Below are positions 1 to 9,838 of a DNA stretch of 64,000 nucleotides, piece by piece. Position 1 is the stretch's first letter, and each line of letters opens with the position of its first letter. The stretch is taken from NCBI GenBank assembly GCA_009599575.1, contig VWND01000015.1, forward strand, positions 310,001 through 374,000. Direction: 5' to 3'. The DNA is from Blumeriella jaapii (taxonomy: Eukaryota > Ascomycota > Leotiomycetes > Helotiales > Drepanopezizaceae). Under the pieces are notes generated by a model, which saw only the letters and a program-made list of their open reading frames with translations, did not search any database and was not told where the DNA came from. The position numbers and the translations under genes were made by a program.

Positions 1-481
1 GCGAGCATGTTGAGCGCCGACGACGACGGCGGTATTCGTGACATACACATGGATAGACGTCGGCATCCTACCCTGGATACGTGTACAAATGGTCGAATGA
101 TTTTGGGACGGAGTTTGCTAGAGCTGGATTTGCTTATTTGGGGGGCCTTCTGATCTGCTGAGGGGGTCGGATGGTACATGCATTGTCAAGTTGATGAAGG
201 GTTGAATAGAGTGCGATGTCAGTAATGAATCGGTCGGAGGGATCGACCTGTATGTAAGTATGTATGGGTCTCATGACGGGAAAAGCAGTACGGAGGCAAG
301 AATCAGATTACGAGCATCATCCCAAGCCAATCAGACAAAAGATCCTAATTCCAGAATCCTGTGTGTACAGGAAGTGGCAGTGCGTGAACGCAGTCTTCCG
401 TCAGATTGGATGTTCGAGCTTTGTAGCAGCTACATCGACGATCAATGACCTCCACCTTCTCGAAGCAAGGCGACAATGCCA
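1..481. other. gene-free window edge downstream of SLD2
   Basis: I see no coding sequence that I can support. The stretch lies 3' of the minus-strand SLD2 stop codon and probably holds its 3' UTR. Short open frames on the plus strand have no recognisable composition or motif. Confidence 0.5.
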
Positions 482-2043
482 CTACTTCTTCCTCCTAAAC
501 CGACTGTCATGCGCCGGCCCTCCCTTCGCCCCGGAATTTCTCAGCTTCAACCTCTTGAAGTTCTGATGTGCCGCCGCTCCGACCTTCCTCGCTACCTTCC
601 TTATCTTCCCATCCTTCGTGACGCCCTTCCGCTTCTTACTCTGGTCGGGGCGTCTGTACCTCGTGCCGCCCTCCGAAGCGGTATACTCCGACTGCGAGTC
701 CGAGTCGAAATTCCTCGCATCTTCAAACGGCGCCGTCTCGTCTTGTTGGGTCTCAGGGACGACGTCTAGGCCCGGGTCTGGACGCTCGTCGTCGCTGTCT
801 TCGTCGGCGGGGATCTTGCTGCCCGGCGGGTCTGGTCGAGGCGGGGGCTGGGAGCGCGTAGGTTTCATCTTCACACGCCGCGTCGTCCGCTTCTGCCCTT
901 TCTTCTTGTACACCTTCAGCGGCTGACCATCCCGCCCCAGGGCTGGCTCTTCGCCCTCGCTATCGAACTTGGCTTCGTCGTCAAACGCGCCTACTAGGTT
1001 CGTCTGGCTGTCGGCCACTAGGATGTTATCCTTCGTCGCTGGCGGGATGTGAAGTTTAGCCTTCGGTGCTGGATTGGGTTTGAGTGCTGAGTCAGGGCCA
1101 CCGCCTATCTCCTCCATCTCCATCTCGCGCAGCACGTCTAGGTCTTCGTCGGCGGCCTCGTCTTCCATCTTTCGCAGTCCGGCGAGCATGCTGCTCAGCC
1201 CTCTGACGAGCGGTTTCCGCGGCATGCGCACCATTTGTGGGGATAGCACCGGGCCTTCTTCATTCTCGTCCACGGGTTGCAATGGGATTCTGTGATTGTC
1301 CCTCCTCAAAAATGATGGCGTGTTGAAATTCAGCTTTGACACTGTGGATGGGGTTCCTGCTTGTCCTTGCGTTCTGTTCTTGGCCGGAGTCGCAAAAGCG
1401 TCTAGGAGAAAGCGTTTTGAGGACCCGGGGGTTTTGCTGCTGCTGAGTGGGATCTGTGTGCTGGACTTGCGTGGTGTGGCGTTAGCTGAGATCTTGAGGG
1501 CCTTGTTTTCGCTGTTCTTTCTTGACGGCGTGCGCGCAGACACATCTTCTGGCAGCAAATCAAATAGGCCCAGCACCATCCCATCTTTCTGGGGTGTAGG
1601 CCCTAAAGCTTTTTTGGACGGTGTGAACAGATTCCGGACGACTGATGGGGAGTCGTATGGGTCCACCTCCCATGGATGCAATGGCCCCTTCACCGGCGTG
1701 CTCGCAATCTGCTGCCGTTTCGACATTCCATCAACAGCGTCTTCGTATTTGCGCTTTCGTGGCGTCTGGCGTGTAGATGCCGGTGGCGGCAGTGGTATCT
1801 TCCCGGAAAGAATGTCTCGAATCTTGTTGTAGTCCTTGTACTTGCCCGCTGCAGCGAGCGTGAGCATGCACTCTTGACAGCAGAGGGAGAGGAGTATATA
1901 CCAATTTCAGGATTGTTCTTGATGTCCTCTCGAGATGCTTTCTTGCCGTCGTTGGCAGCAGAGAAAGCCTTTTCCCATCTCTTCAGCTCTCCGCGCAGCG
2001 TGTTTGACCTCACGGTCAATTCCTCTCTTCTCGAGTCGTCCAT
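482..2043 (-). CDS. SLD2: DNA replication regulator Sld2 (two exons)
   Basis: Sld2/Drc1 is a CDK substrate that, once phosphorylated, binds Dpb11 to start DNA replication; it acts in the nucleus. Exon 1 is complement 1902..2043 and exon 2 complement 482..1848. The 53-bp GT-AG intron joins in phase and gives about 502 residues. The N-terminus has the family signature: a GELKRWEKAFSAANDGKKAS segment, then REDIKNNPEI and, across the splice, AGKYKDYNKIRD and LSGKIPLPP. The middle is basic and disordered, with many TP and SP sites of the kind CDK phosphorylates (for example TPSRK, TPRKS, KTPGSSK). The C-terminus is basic (KRLKLRNSGAKGG, then RFRRKK), as in fungal Sld2. The start was chosen because the conserved block begins about 15 residues after that Met. 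It is divergent from the RING gene, with about 400 bp between starts. Identification rests on the N-terminal block and general architecture. Confidence 0.88.
1849..1901 (-). other. SLD2 intron
   Basis: This is a 53-bp intron, GTATAT...CTGCAG on the minus strand. It is needed to join the NPEI segment of exon 1 to AGKYKDYNK of exon 2, a continuous conserved block in the Sld2 family. Confidence 0.85.
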
Positions 2044-2342
2044 CCTTCGGTCTTCGAGCCCAGTCGCTCCTGTCCACCAGATACGACTTCCTCGGTTGTA
2101 AGCTGCCAGGCAGGTGTAGATTCGGCGAAGCAGGCTCAGTAATCAGCAATTGGGTAGTAGTTGTTCTTTGCCGTCCCTCTGTTGGATGTGAATGTTGCCG
2201 CAAAGTGAACCAAGCATTTGGATTCTTCGCGTCTGGCGTGCGAGGTGAAGTCGTGGAACCAACGTCGCGTCCAGAACGCGTCGAGCTTATCGGCTTATCG
2301 GCTAGCTTCGCTACTGTGCCCCCTCACTCCACGATTGGGGTA

Positions 2343-2402
2343 CGCCACTCTCTATGCCACTCTCTATGCCACTCTCTATGCCACTCTCTATGCCACTCTC
2401 TA
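2343..2402 (+). repeat. 12-bp tandem repeat (about 5 units) carrying serial ATGs
   Basis: The unit TGCCACTCTCTA repeats about five times without a gap; the first unit has one mismatch. Each later unit forms an ATG (2354, 2366, 2378, 2390) that is in frame with the RING ORF and would encode repeated Met-Pro-Leu-Ser. It may be 5' leader or a variable N-terminal extension. Confidence 0.9.
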
Positions 2403-2443
2403 TTGTCTCGACACAATCTAAGTACTATCGGAACAACTTTCTC

Positions 2444-3457
2444 ATGGACCCCGAGCCCGAGCCTCTCGACACGCGATCGCAAATCTATCACACGACCTTG
2501 GCCGAAATCTCTGCTCGAAACGATGCGTCCTGCAGGCCCCAGGAGGACTGCTGTGTGATCTGTCTCGAGCGCATATCAGAGCAGGCTGTCGCACAGCCGT
2601 GTAAACACGCTTCATTCGACTTCCTGTGTCTTATCAGCTGGCTACAAGAGCGGTCGTCGTGCCCGCTATGTAAAGCAGACGTCGCGACGGTTCAGTACAA
2701 CCGTACGGAGTCGGAGCCGAACACGTTCCGCACGTATCAAGTTGCCTCTACGACGGCGCAATCCTCGGCGTCGACGTCGAGTGCGAATACAGGCTATTCA
2801 AGACCGCACAACTTCGACCCCCGAGCACGGAGGCCTTATCGACGGAGGGAACATCGCTGGTCGCCGGCGCCAACTCTGGATCAAGCTCTACTTCGACGTC
2901 GGGAAGTGTACGAAAAGCAGCTCTTTTCTTTACATGTAGGAACCAACCGCGTTTCCCGATTCCGCAATCTTACGCCCTCGCTCTTCACCACAGACGCCGA
3001 GCTCGTGTCACGAGCTCGCAAATGGATCAGACGGGAGCTCCAAATTTTCACGTTCCTGAACCCGGATGCCTCTTCCACGCGTGGTGATCGGAGAGCGAAC
3101 AACGCCGAGTTCCTGCTGGAGTATATCGTGGCGATATTGAAGACGGTGGATCTACAGGGGAGCGAGGCGCAAGCTGAGGACATGCTGACGGATTTCCTGG
3201 GGAGGGAGAACACGAGACTTTTCTTACACGAGTTGAGAGCTTGGTTGAGGAGTCCGTATACGGACCTGGCTACCTGGGATGCTCATGTGCAGTATGCGGA
3301 AGGCCCTGGCTTTGGGAGAAAAGTTGGGGACGGAGAGGCCAGCGATATGTTGCGAGGTCGAGGGAACTATAGGGGCCAAGGTAGAGGTCTCGGGAGAGGG
3401 AGGGGGAGGGCAAGACATACGCCGTATTCGCGGAGAGAGTCGAGGGCGGATGGTTGA
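2444..3457 (+). CDS. RING-finger protein, probable E3 ubiquitin ligase (Topors-like RING)
   Basis: This is an intronless ORF of 337 residues from the ATG at 2444 ([10 protein letters not shown]...). In-frame ATGs extend upstream to 2354 through the MPLS repeat, so the start is not certain. A RING finger lies at about residues 37-76: CVIC, then [13 protein letters not shown] and CPLC. The position that normally holds the zinc-binding Cys after the His appears to be Asp (H-x-x-F-D), while the other ligands are intact. The rest is low complexity apart from a middle segment (about 160-290) rich in Arg/Leu that may be helical. The C-terminus is an Arg-Gly tract ([19 protein letters not shown]) typical of nucleic-acid or protein binding tails. 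RING proteins of this type transfer ubiquitin from an E2 to a substrate; the substrate here is unknown. Confidence 0.75.
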   Translation: MDPEPEPLDTRSQIYHTTLAEISARNDASCRPQEDCCVICLERISEQAVAQPCKHASFDFLCLISWLQERSSCPLCKADVATVQYNRTESEPNTFRTYQVASTTAQSSASTSSANTGYSRPHNFDPRARRPYRRREHRWSPAPTLDQALLRRREVYEKQLFSLHVGTNRVSRFRNLTPSLFTTDAELVSRARKWIRRELQIFTFLNPDASSTRGDRRANNAEFLLEYIVAILKTVDLQGSEAQAEDMLTDFLGRENTRLFLHELRAWLRSPYTDLATWDAHVQYAEGPGFGRKVGDGEASDMLRGRGNYRGQGRGLGRGRGRARHTPYSRRESRADG

Positions 3458-6400
3458 TTCACCGCAGGCGGACTTTCCCGGGTGGTTCACCGACATTTTT
3501 TTCTTCAGGGACATGCTTCTGTGCCATTGGCATCGGGCAAGATACACCCCGTATCAGCGGCTGGTCAAGGCCTGGTGGTTGAGAATGTGCAAGGCGGATT
3601 CACCGACATGGTCAAATCGAGCGTCATGGCATCCACATCCCGAATGCCCTTGGGCGACGCTGGACCGTTTCGAGTTGATGTTCTCTTTTCGCCATCAACA
3701 CACCGCAACCACAACACCACCATCGTACATAGTACATAGTACAGTACAGGAGACGTGAGAGACGCCGTTGCCAGCTGCAGTCTCCCTCAACGGGCCTTGA
3801 GAAGCGAAGGCACTCTGCCGCGAATCATCGAGCGCATTGTGTGGGTGTCTCTCGAGGCAACGAGCAAGCTAGCACCCGTCTCAGAGGTCCCCAGTTTCTG
3901 GCTAGGCACGCCGAGGCTCTGGATCAGAGAGCGCTCGCCCGTAGCCCCCACGGGAAGCGTAACGCAGAAGTCCAACCGCATAGCTCCCTTCGGCTTCGGG
4001 GGCCACTCGCAAGGCTCCGCTCTTCTCTCTTCTATTGTATGTACAAGCTTTGGGAGAGATGCGCGGTCCCAATTCGAGATGGATTGCAAAGGCTTCTTTC
4101 GGTGGAGGAGGAGGAGGAGGAGGAGGAGGAGGGATCACGAACACATCCCGAGTGGAGCCGAGATGAGACGAAGGGTCGATTGACATGTGTTATCGACCGA
4201 AGCGCGCGCGCGCGCGCAAACATCGAGCATCCTCATATCCACGAGACGAGCCGTGAGCGCGGCTGGCCACGAGAGCGAGAGCTACTGTACTGTGCTGTAG
4301 GGATCCGGAGCGTGCAATGGCGAAGATCGATGATCCGAGATGATCAGCATCTGAGCGGATGTCAAGGCGCACGCCACGAAGATCCAAGCGCCACGGGAGA
4401 TGGATGTTGCGCGAGCGACCACGATTCCATGGCCCAGAACCCCGGACCAGAGAGGACGCCGTGCTGTGTGTACCGCAAGCACTGCACCGTACTGTACAGG
4501 ACGCCTTGCCTTCTTCCCCCGCGCCGTGCTGGATCACTCACTGCTCTTCGTGGGTGTTGGCCTCGTCTTGACGACTTGACATGCTGTACAGTACAGTCAG
4601 TACCCGACGAATCTCGGCCCTCGACGCGGCGACTCTCGTAAGAGCGGAGGAGGGGCTTGTGGTGTTCGTATACTGTACTACTGTATGTGCAGTACATGCA
4701 TACCTACTGCAGGCACGGTACAGTAGAGAACTGTACGTATGTACCTACTGTAGGCACAGTACCGTAGAGAGGTGCTGTGCTGTACATATGTAGATGTGTA
4801 GGTTCAGTACAGTACAGTACAGTAGGCACAGTACTGTAGGACAGTTCCGTAAGTTCGGTAGGTTCGGTCGGTAGTTTTCCCGTGCCGTGTTGTGTGCACG
4901 AGGGAAGGAGAGCGGAGCTGAGTCGTTACTGTGCTGTACGTTACAGAAAAATAGTATGTACGGTACGGTACTGTGTATGTACAGTACGTACCTTATGTAC
5001 GTTATGTACGGTATGTACGTTTTGTACAGTATGTACGGTATGTACGTTATGTACAGTACATACGGTGTGTACCTACGTATATACGTTATGCACAGCATAC
5101 AGTACGCACAGTACATACAGTATGTACAAAAAATGCATCCTCACTGCACACGCTGTTATGTGTACAGATACATACATACTGTAGGTACAGTAAAAGATCC
5201 ACCCTCCCCCGCGCCCCGAGTCGTCGGCGCCGTCAAGCATCCCATTTCGTTTCGTTTCGTTTCTCTCTCGCGCGACACCTGGGACCCGGCGGACGGACGG
5301 ACGGAAGGGATTCATTCGCTCACCCGCCGGCACCGGGCGCCGTGAAACAAAAAGCGTCGTCGCCCGGTGGGGGGGGACGAGTGAAACGCCGGTGTCGATG
5401 TACTTACTTACTGACTTACTGACTTACTGTACACGCAGCGCTCACGACTACTGTGTGTGTACGTATGTACAGTACGTATGTATGTAGATGGAGCATTGCA
5501 GTACAGTAGGTACAGTAAGTACAAGTACGTACATGCAGAACCGACTCAGCATCGGAAGCCATGACTACGGTAAAGTAAGAGATGCGCGCCTCGAGCACGC
5601 TTCTCCTGGATCCCGACTCTCCCAGGGATAGACAGGGAGGGACCAGGAGGACTCGACAGCTCGAGGGAATGCCAGCGATTTGGATCGACGAACACCTGTT
5701 GCTAAGTGTTGTTTCTACCTGACTGTACATACAGCAAAAAGATAATACTTCGCACGTCTTGCGCCCGGTATTCTTGGCCACAGCAACAGCCACAGCAACG
5801 CAACACTCCGTGGTGCAGACTGACTGTATCTGCTGTACTGTACAGCACACACACATACAGTACTGTGCATAGGTACACAGGTACATACACAGTAGATGAC
5901 GGTTGTGGGATCGGCACTGCACTGCGGAGCAGAAACTTGGGCAAAGGCAAAGGCAAAGGCAAAGATAAAGGCAACGCAAAGTAAAACCCTACGTAAGCCG
6001 TCGCACCCATCGCTGGAGGAGACTTTATGGATTCTGATTCTTTTACCGCTTCGGAAGTTAGCGAGCAAGCGAGTCAACAGGGGGCCGTTCCCAGCCCGGC
6101 CACGAACGGCGGACGGGTGGATGATGAGCTCGGCGAGCGAGGCCCGTCCATCGCGAGCGAACATGAGTACCCGGACAGAGTAGAACATGAAGGAGAATGG
6201 ATATCCAGGTTCGCATCATGGGATGTGCAGCATGGTGTGTACCACGTAGGCATGTACCGTAGTGTAGAGAGGTAGGTGTGGATATGCTGGCAGGATATGC
6301 TGGAAGGGCACCCACGCAGGCGGGCACAGCCATCTCGAGATACTTTCCAGCGCACTCCAGACAAGAGGAAAAAGCAAAGGGCAAAAGGCAGCCGTTCGTT

Positions 6401-8882
6401 CACGTGGGATACGGTACCGTACCGTACCGTACCGTACAGGACGTTCAACAGGTTGTCGTTCCGACGGCGCACCAAACAAGAAGAAAACCGGGGACCTCGA
6501 CCCGCCCGTCCGTCCCATACCTAAATCGATGAACGATGGAAAACGGGAAATGGGAAGGGAAAGCTTGCATCCCACACGTGTGCCTTATTGATCCCGCAAT
6601 CCCCCAATTTCCCTCGCAATGTTTATTTGGTGCCGGTGTTGCTTCTTCATCCTTCCGTTCGGCTTCTTCTTTCGCTTCTTTTTTTAATCTCCACGCAAAC
6701 CTTTTTTGGGCGTGTGAGGCTGAGGAGGTGCGCAGGCTGCAGTGTTGCGTGTGGAGTGTGGTGTGTGGTGTGTGGAGGTGAGCCGGGTCTCCCTGCATTG
6801 CGTGTGCGAGATGTGCGAGATGAGACGAAGCCAGGCCGAGAAGGCGACAGGATGTGGACCGGAGACCGTCTGTGGTCGCATGCACGGCATCGTTTGTGCG
6901 GGATTGGCAATATACTGTAGATCGGCCGGTCGGTGGGTGTGTAGGTGTGTCGGTGTGTAGATGTGTAGGTGTGTTCTGTAGGTGTGTACTGTAGGTGTGT
7001 AGATGTATACTGTCTGTAGGTAAGTACTGTGAGTAAGTATGTACTGTAGGTACTGTATGTGTGTCGGTCGAACAAGAGGAGGGAGGGACACACATGGCAT
7101 GTCAAGTCATGACCAGGCATCTCCTGCCATGCCACCCATCCATCCATGCCATGGTACCGTACTTTCCCATTCATAGTTCGTCCATACTTCTTGCTGCTGT
7201 CCCAGACACAGTGTGAGGTGGGCGAGGGATGATGGTCCAGAAGCCGGACGAGAGCAGGAACGCGACGAGGGTGCGAAACCTTGGGGAGCTTAGTTGGCGG
7301 AGTGGAAGCCCTTGGCAGGAGCGGAGCGGAGCGGGGCGGGGTGGGGGGAAGGAAGACGAGAGGACGCGAGAGGAGCAGGAAGGAGGCCGAGTTTAAAAAG
7401 AAGGATAAAAAGGGTAGAGAGGTAGAAAGGGTTTACGATGGGGATGTAGCCGAAAGCATCGGACGGGTCCTGGAGGATGGACGAGGTCGCTCCCATGATG
7501 GCCGTGGTGGTGATGGGCGTGATGGGCGTGATGGATGGACGTGATGGCCATATGCATCCTCCGAGGAATACACAGTACCGTACTGTACCTTGAGGGAACG
7601 GTCTCGGCCTCGTCGCGCGACAGATGATGGCGGATGACTAAGCCTCCGCACGCGCGGGCATGACTGTACAGTACTGTAGTACTGTACACTGTACGGTCCA
7701 GTGCGGTACTGGACCACTGTCCCGTACTGTCCCGTACCGTCTGCAGTATGTGCCGTACCGCGCCGTCCAGTCCGTCCAGTCCGTCCAGTCCGTCCAGTAC
7801 CGTCCCGCCCTCAGCCCGGCCGATGTTTCGAAGCTTCGAGCCCAGGCACGAGATAGAGAGTCCCCGAGGCCCCACGGCCCGCGGGCCAATGAGCAGCCGG
7901 CGTGGCCCCTGATTCCCCGTGCCGGTGCAATTTCCCTCGTCCCACCCGCGACCCGCAATTCGCGCCGTCTCAGCCAATGCGCGTCGTCGTCTGCGACGGG
8001 GCCCTGCGAGGCGCCTCTTGGCGCCGGCCCCTGTCTCCCACGGCTCGCGGTCCCTCGCCCTCGAGCAAATCTGGGTCCACCGCCCCGAAAATCCTTCCCT
8101 TCCGTCTCTTCCATCTCTTCCCACTCCTCCACTCCGACTTCCACGACGACGGCGACCTTCCTCCTCCACCTCCACCTCCCCCTCCACCTCCACTTCCACT
8201 TCCACTTCCACTTCCAGACTCTCCTTTGAACACCCACCACCCTCGTTCTCCTCCGTGGCCACTCGCTCCCACGAATCTTCAACTTCGACAACACCACCAC
8301 CACCACCACCACCACCATCACCACCATCACCACCACCTCGAGAAAGGCGCCATCGTTCAGGCCTTTCTTGTCCTTTCCCAGGCCCGTGTGGACCACACGA
8401 GAGCGGGTGCCTGACCCGAGATCAATCAACGCTCGACACGCCCAGGGGTTCGTCGCGTGCAAGAACCGCTCAAGACGAAACAAGGACCGAAGAATAGATC
8501 CAAAACACACCCTTCCCCCCCACCCTGCCTCGCTGCCTCTTCTCCTCCCTCACGACCAGAGTCACCCTCTCGATCGCGACTATTCCAACCGACCGTCCTT
8601 CGTTCCGCGATCCCTTGACGGTGACAGAAGAGAGAGCAGCGAAGAGAGACCGAGAAGAGAAGAGAGAGAAGCCAAGACACGACAAGAGAAGACGAGACAC
8701 GAACCAACCAGCCAGGCCGTCCGACCTGCAGCGAGACCTCGCGAGAACCGCGTTTTCGTCTGGACCGCCCCGACGAAGACGTCGACGCGAGAGATCGAAG
8801 CCGCCACAACCTCTCCGAGTGATTCACTCTCGTCCCCTCTCCCGCCAGGCCACGGCCGTTCCGCCCACCCATCGCACTCGAC
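3458..8882. other. 5.4-kb gene-free region dense in simple repeats
   Basis: No gene is supported. The stretch holds a GGA run (about 4100-4130), a GC alternation (about 4204-4217), very dense GTAC-core repeats (about 4485-5200, 5455-5530, 5830-5900), a GGCAAA run (about 5941-5970), GTACC repeats (6413-6437), GTGTAGGT-type repeats (about 6925-7060), GTACTGTAC blocks (about 7565-7760), a GTCCAGTCC repeat (about 7764-7799), CCACCT/TTCCAC runs (about 8155-8215) and CCA repeats (about 8285-8340). From about 8600 to 8700 it is purine-rich (GAGAAGA), probably the leader or promoter of the WSC gene. Open frames here translate to low-complexity text and were rejected. Confidence 0.7.
4485..5200. repeat. 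largest GTAC-core palindromic repeat island
   Basis: Short overlapping words built on GTAC dominate: CAGTACAGTACAGTAC near 4806, TATGTACGGTACGGTACTG near 4955, and a run of TATGTACG-type octamers at about 4978-5070. The core GTAC and extensions such as TGTACA and CAGTACTG are self-complementary, so the island looks alike on both strands. I see no flanking target-site duplication or ORF that would mark a transposon. Confidence 0.85.
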
Positions 8883-9838
8883 ATGAAGTCTGTCCTCGCT
8901 CTGGTCGCGGCCACCGCCCTCTGGGCCGCCACGAGGGTCGGAGCCCAGGTGCGCACATCGGAAGGCTGCTATGGATCTGCCACGGGCTTGATCTTCAACG
9001 CGACCGACAACTTCAACTCGGTCGGGTCCTGTGGTGATGCCTGCTACGCTCAACAGTACGCCGTCATGGCCATGACCAACGCCACGTACTGCTACTGCAG
9101 TCAGACGCTGCCGCCCGTCATTGCGAATGCGAGTGCGTCGAAATGCTCCGTCTCGTGCCCTGGCTATCCCGATGATCGCTGTGAGTAGAAAGCGTGTGCC
9201 GCGTGAGCCTGCGTGTCCGCGAGCTAATCCGTGCCTCTAGGTGGTGCTCGTGGTTATTTCAGCGTCTATCTGACGGGTTTGACGACCGACGTGACCAACG
9301 CCGACCCCGGACCGGACGACAAGGCGTCGGCCTCGCTCTCGACCACGACGGGAACCGCGACCGCCGTCAAGTCAGCCATCCCGACCGCCGGAGAAAAGAC
9401 CGTCGTTGTCACGGAGGGAAATGCCGTGGCAACCGCCGTCCCTCCCGCCTCCGCTTCGCCGCACTCGGGTGGAGGAGGACCGAGCAAGGCAGGCATCGCC
9501 ATCGGCGTCGTGGCTGGAGTCCTGGTCATTGCGGGTATCCTGGGCGGCCTGTTCTTCTTCATGCGGAACCGCAAGAGACGTGAGATCGAGGAGGAGTACA
9601 AGAGAAACGCGGCGGTGAGCAGCTTCGTGGCGGGTGGCAAGCCACCTACCAGCAGCGCCGGCACGTCCTCCTTCACCGACATGCGCCTCGACCCGGCCGT
9701 CATGGCCCAACGGAGGATGAGCGACGGCAGCATCGCTGACAACCAAGATTACTCGAGGAGAATCCTCCAGGTATGCGTGCCTCCCATTCCACATGCCCTC
9801 CGACCCGTCTAACCGTTCTTCAGGTGACCAACGCTTGA
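8883..9838 (+). CDS. WSC-domain cell-wall stress sensor (Wsc/Slg1 type), three exons
   Basis: Exons are 8883..9180, 9241..9770 and 9824..9838, with GT-AG introns of 60 and 53 bp that both join in phase, giving 280 residues. The order is a signal peptide (about 1-21), a WSC domain (about 25-112) with eight cysteines (C29, C50, C54, C70, C72, C88, C92, C100), a Ser/Thr/Ala-rich stretch to about 180, one membrane span (about 183-206, AGIAIGVVAGVLVIAGILGG), a basic stop-transfer (RNRKRRE) and a short cytoplasmic tail. The last exon adds only VTNA, matching the short ends of fungal Wsc proteins. Such proteins sit in the plasma membrane, bind wall glucan and signal through Rom2/Rho1 to the cell-wall integrity MAP kinases. 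The Ser/Thr stalk is short for a spring-like sensor. Family assignment is firm; the exact Wsc paralogue is not. Confidence 0.9.

Noticed and set aside
4882..5345. Several 100-150 codon ORFs rich in Tyr, Val, Cys and Thr
   Set aside because: They are translations of TATGTACG-type repeats (YVLYSMYGMYV-like text) and occur on both strands.
7393..8510. ORFs of about 290 codons on the minus strand
   Set aside because: They are runs of EVEV, KWKW and VVVMVV produced by CCA/TCC triplet repeats, with no protein-like segment.
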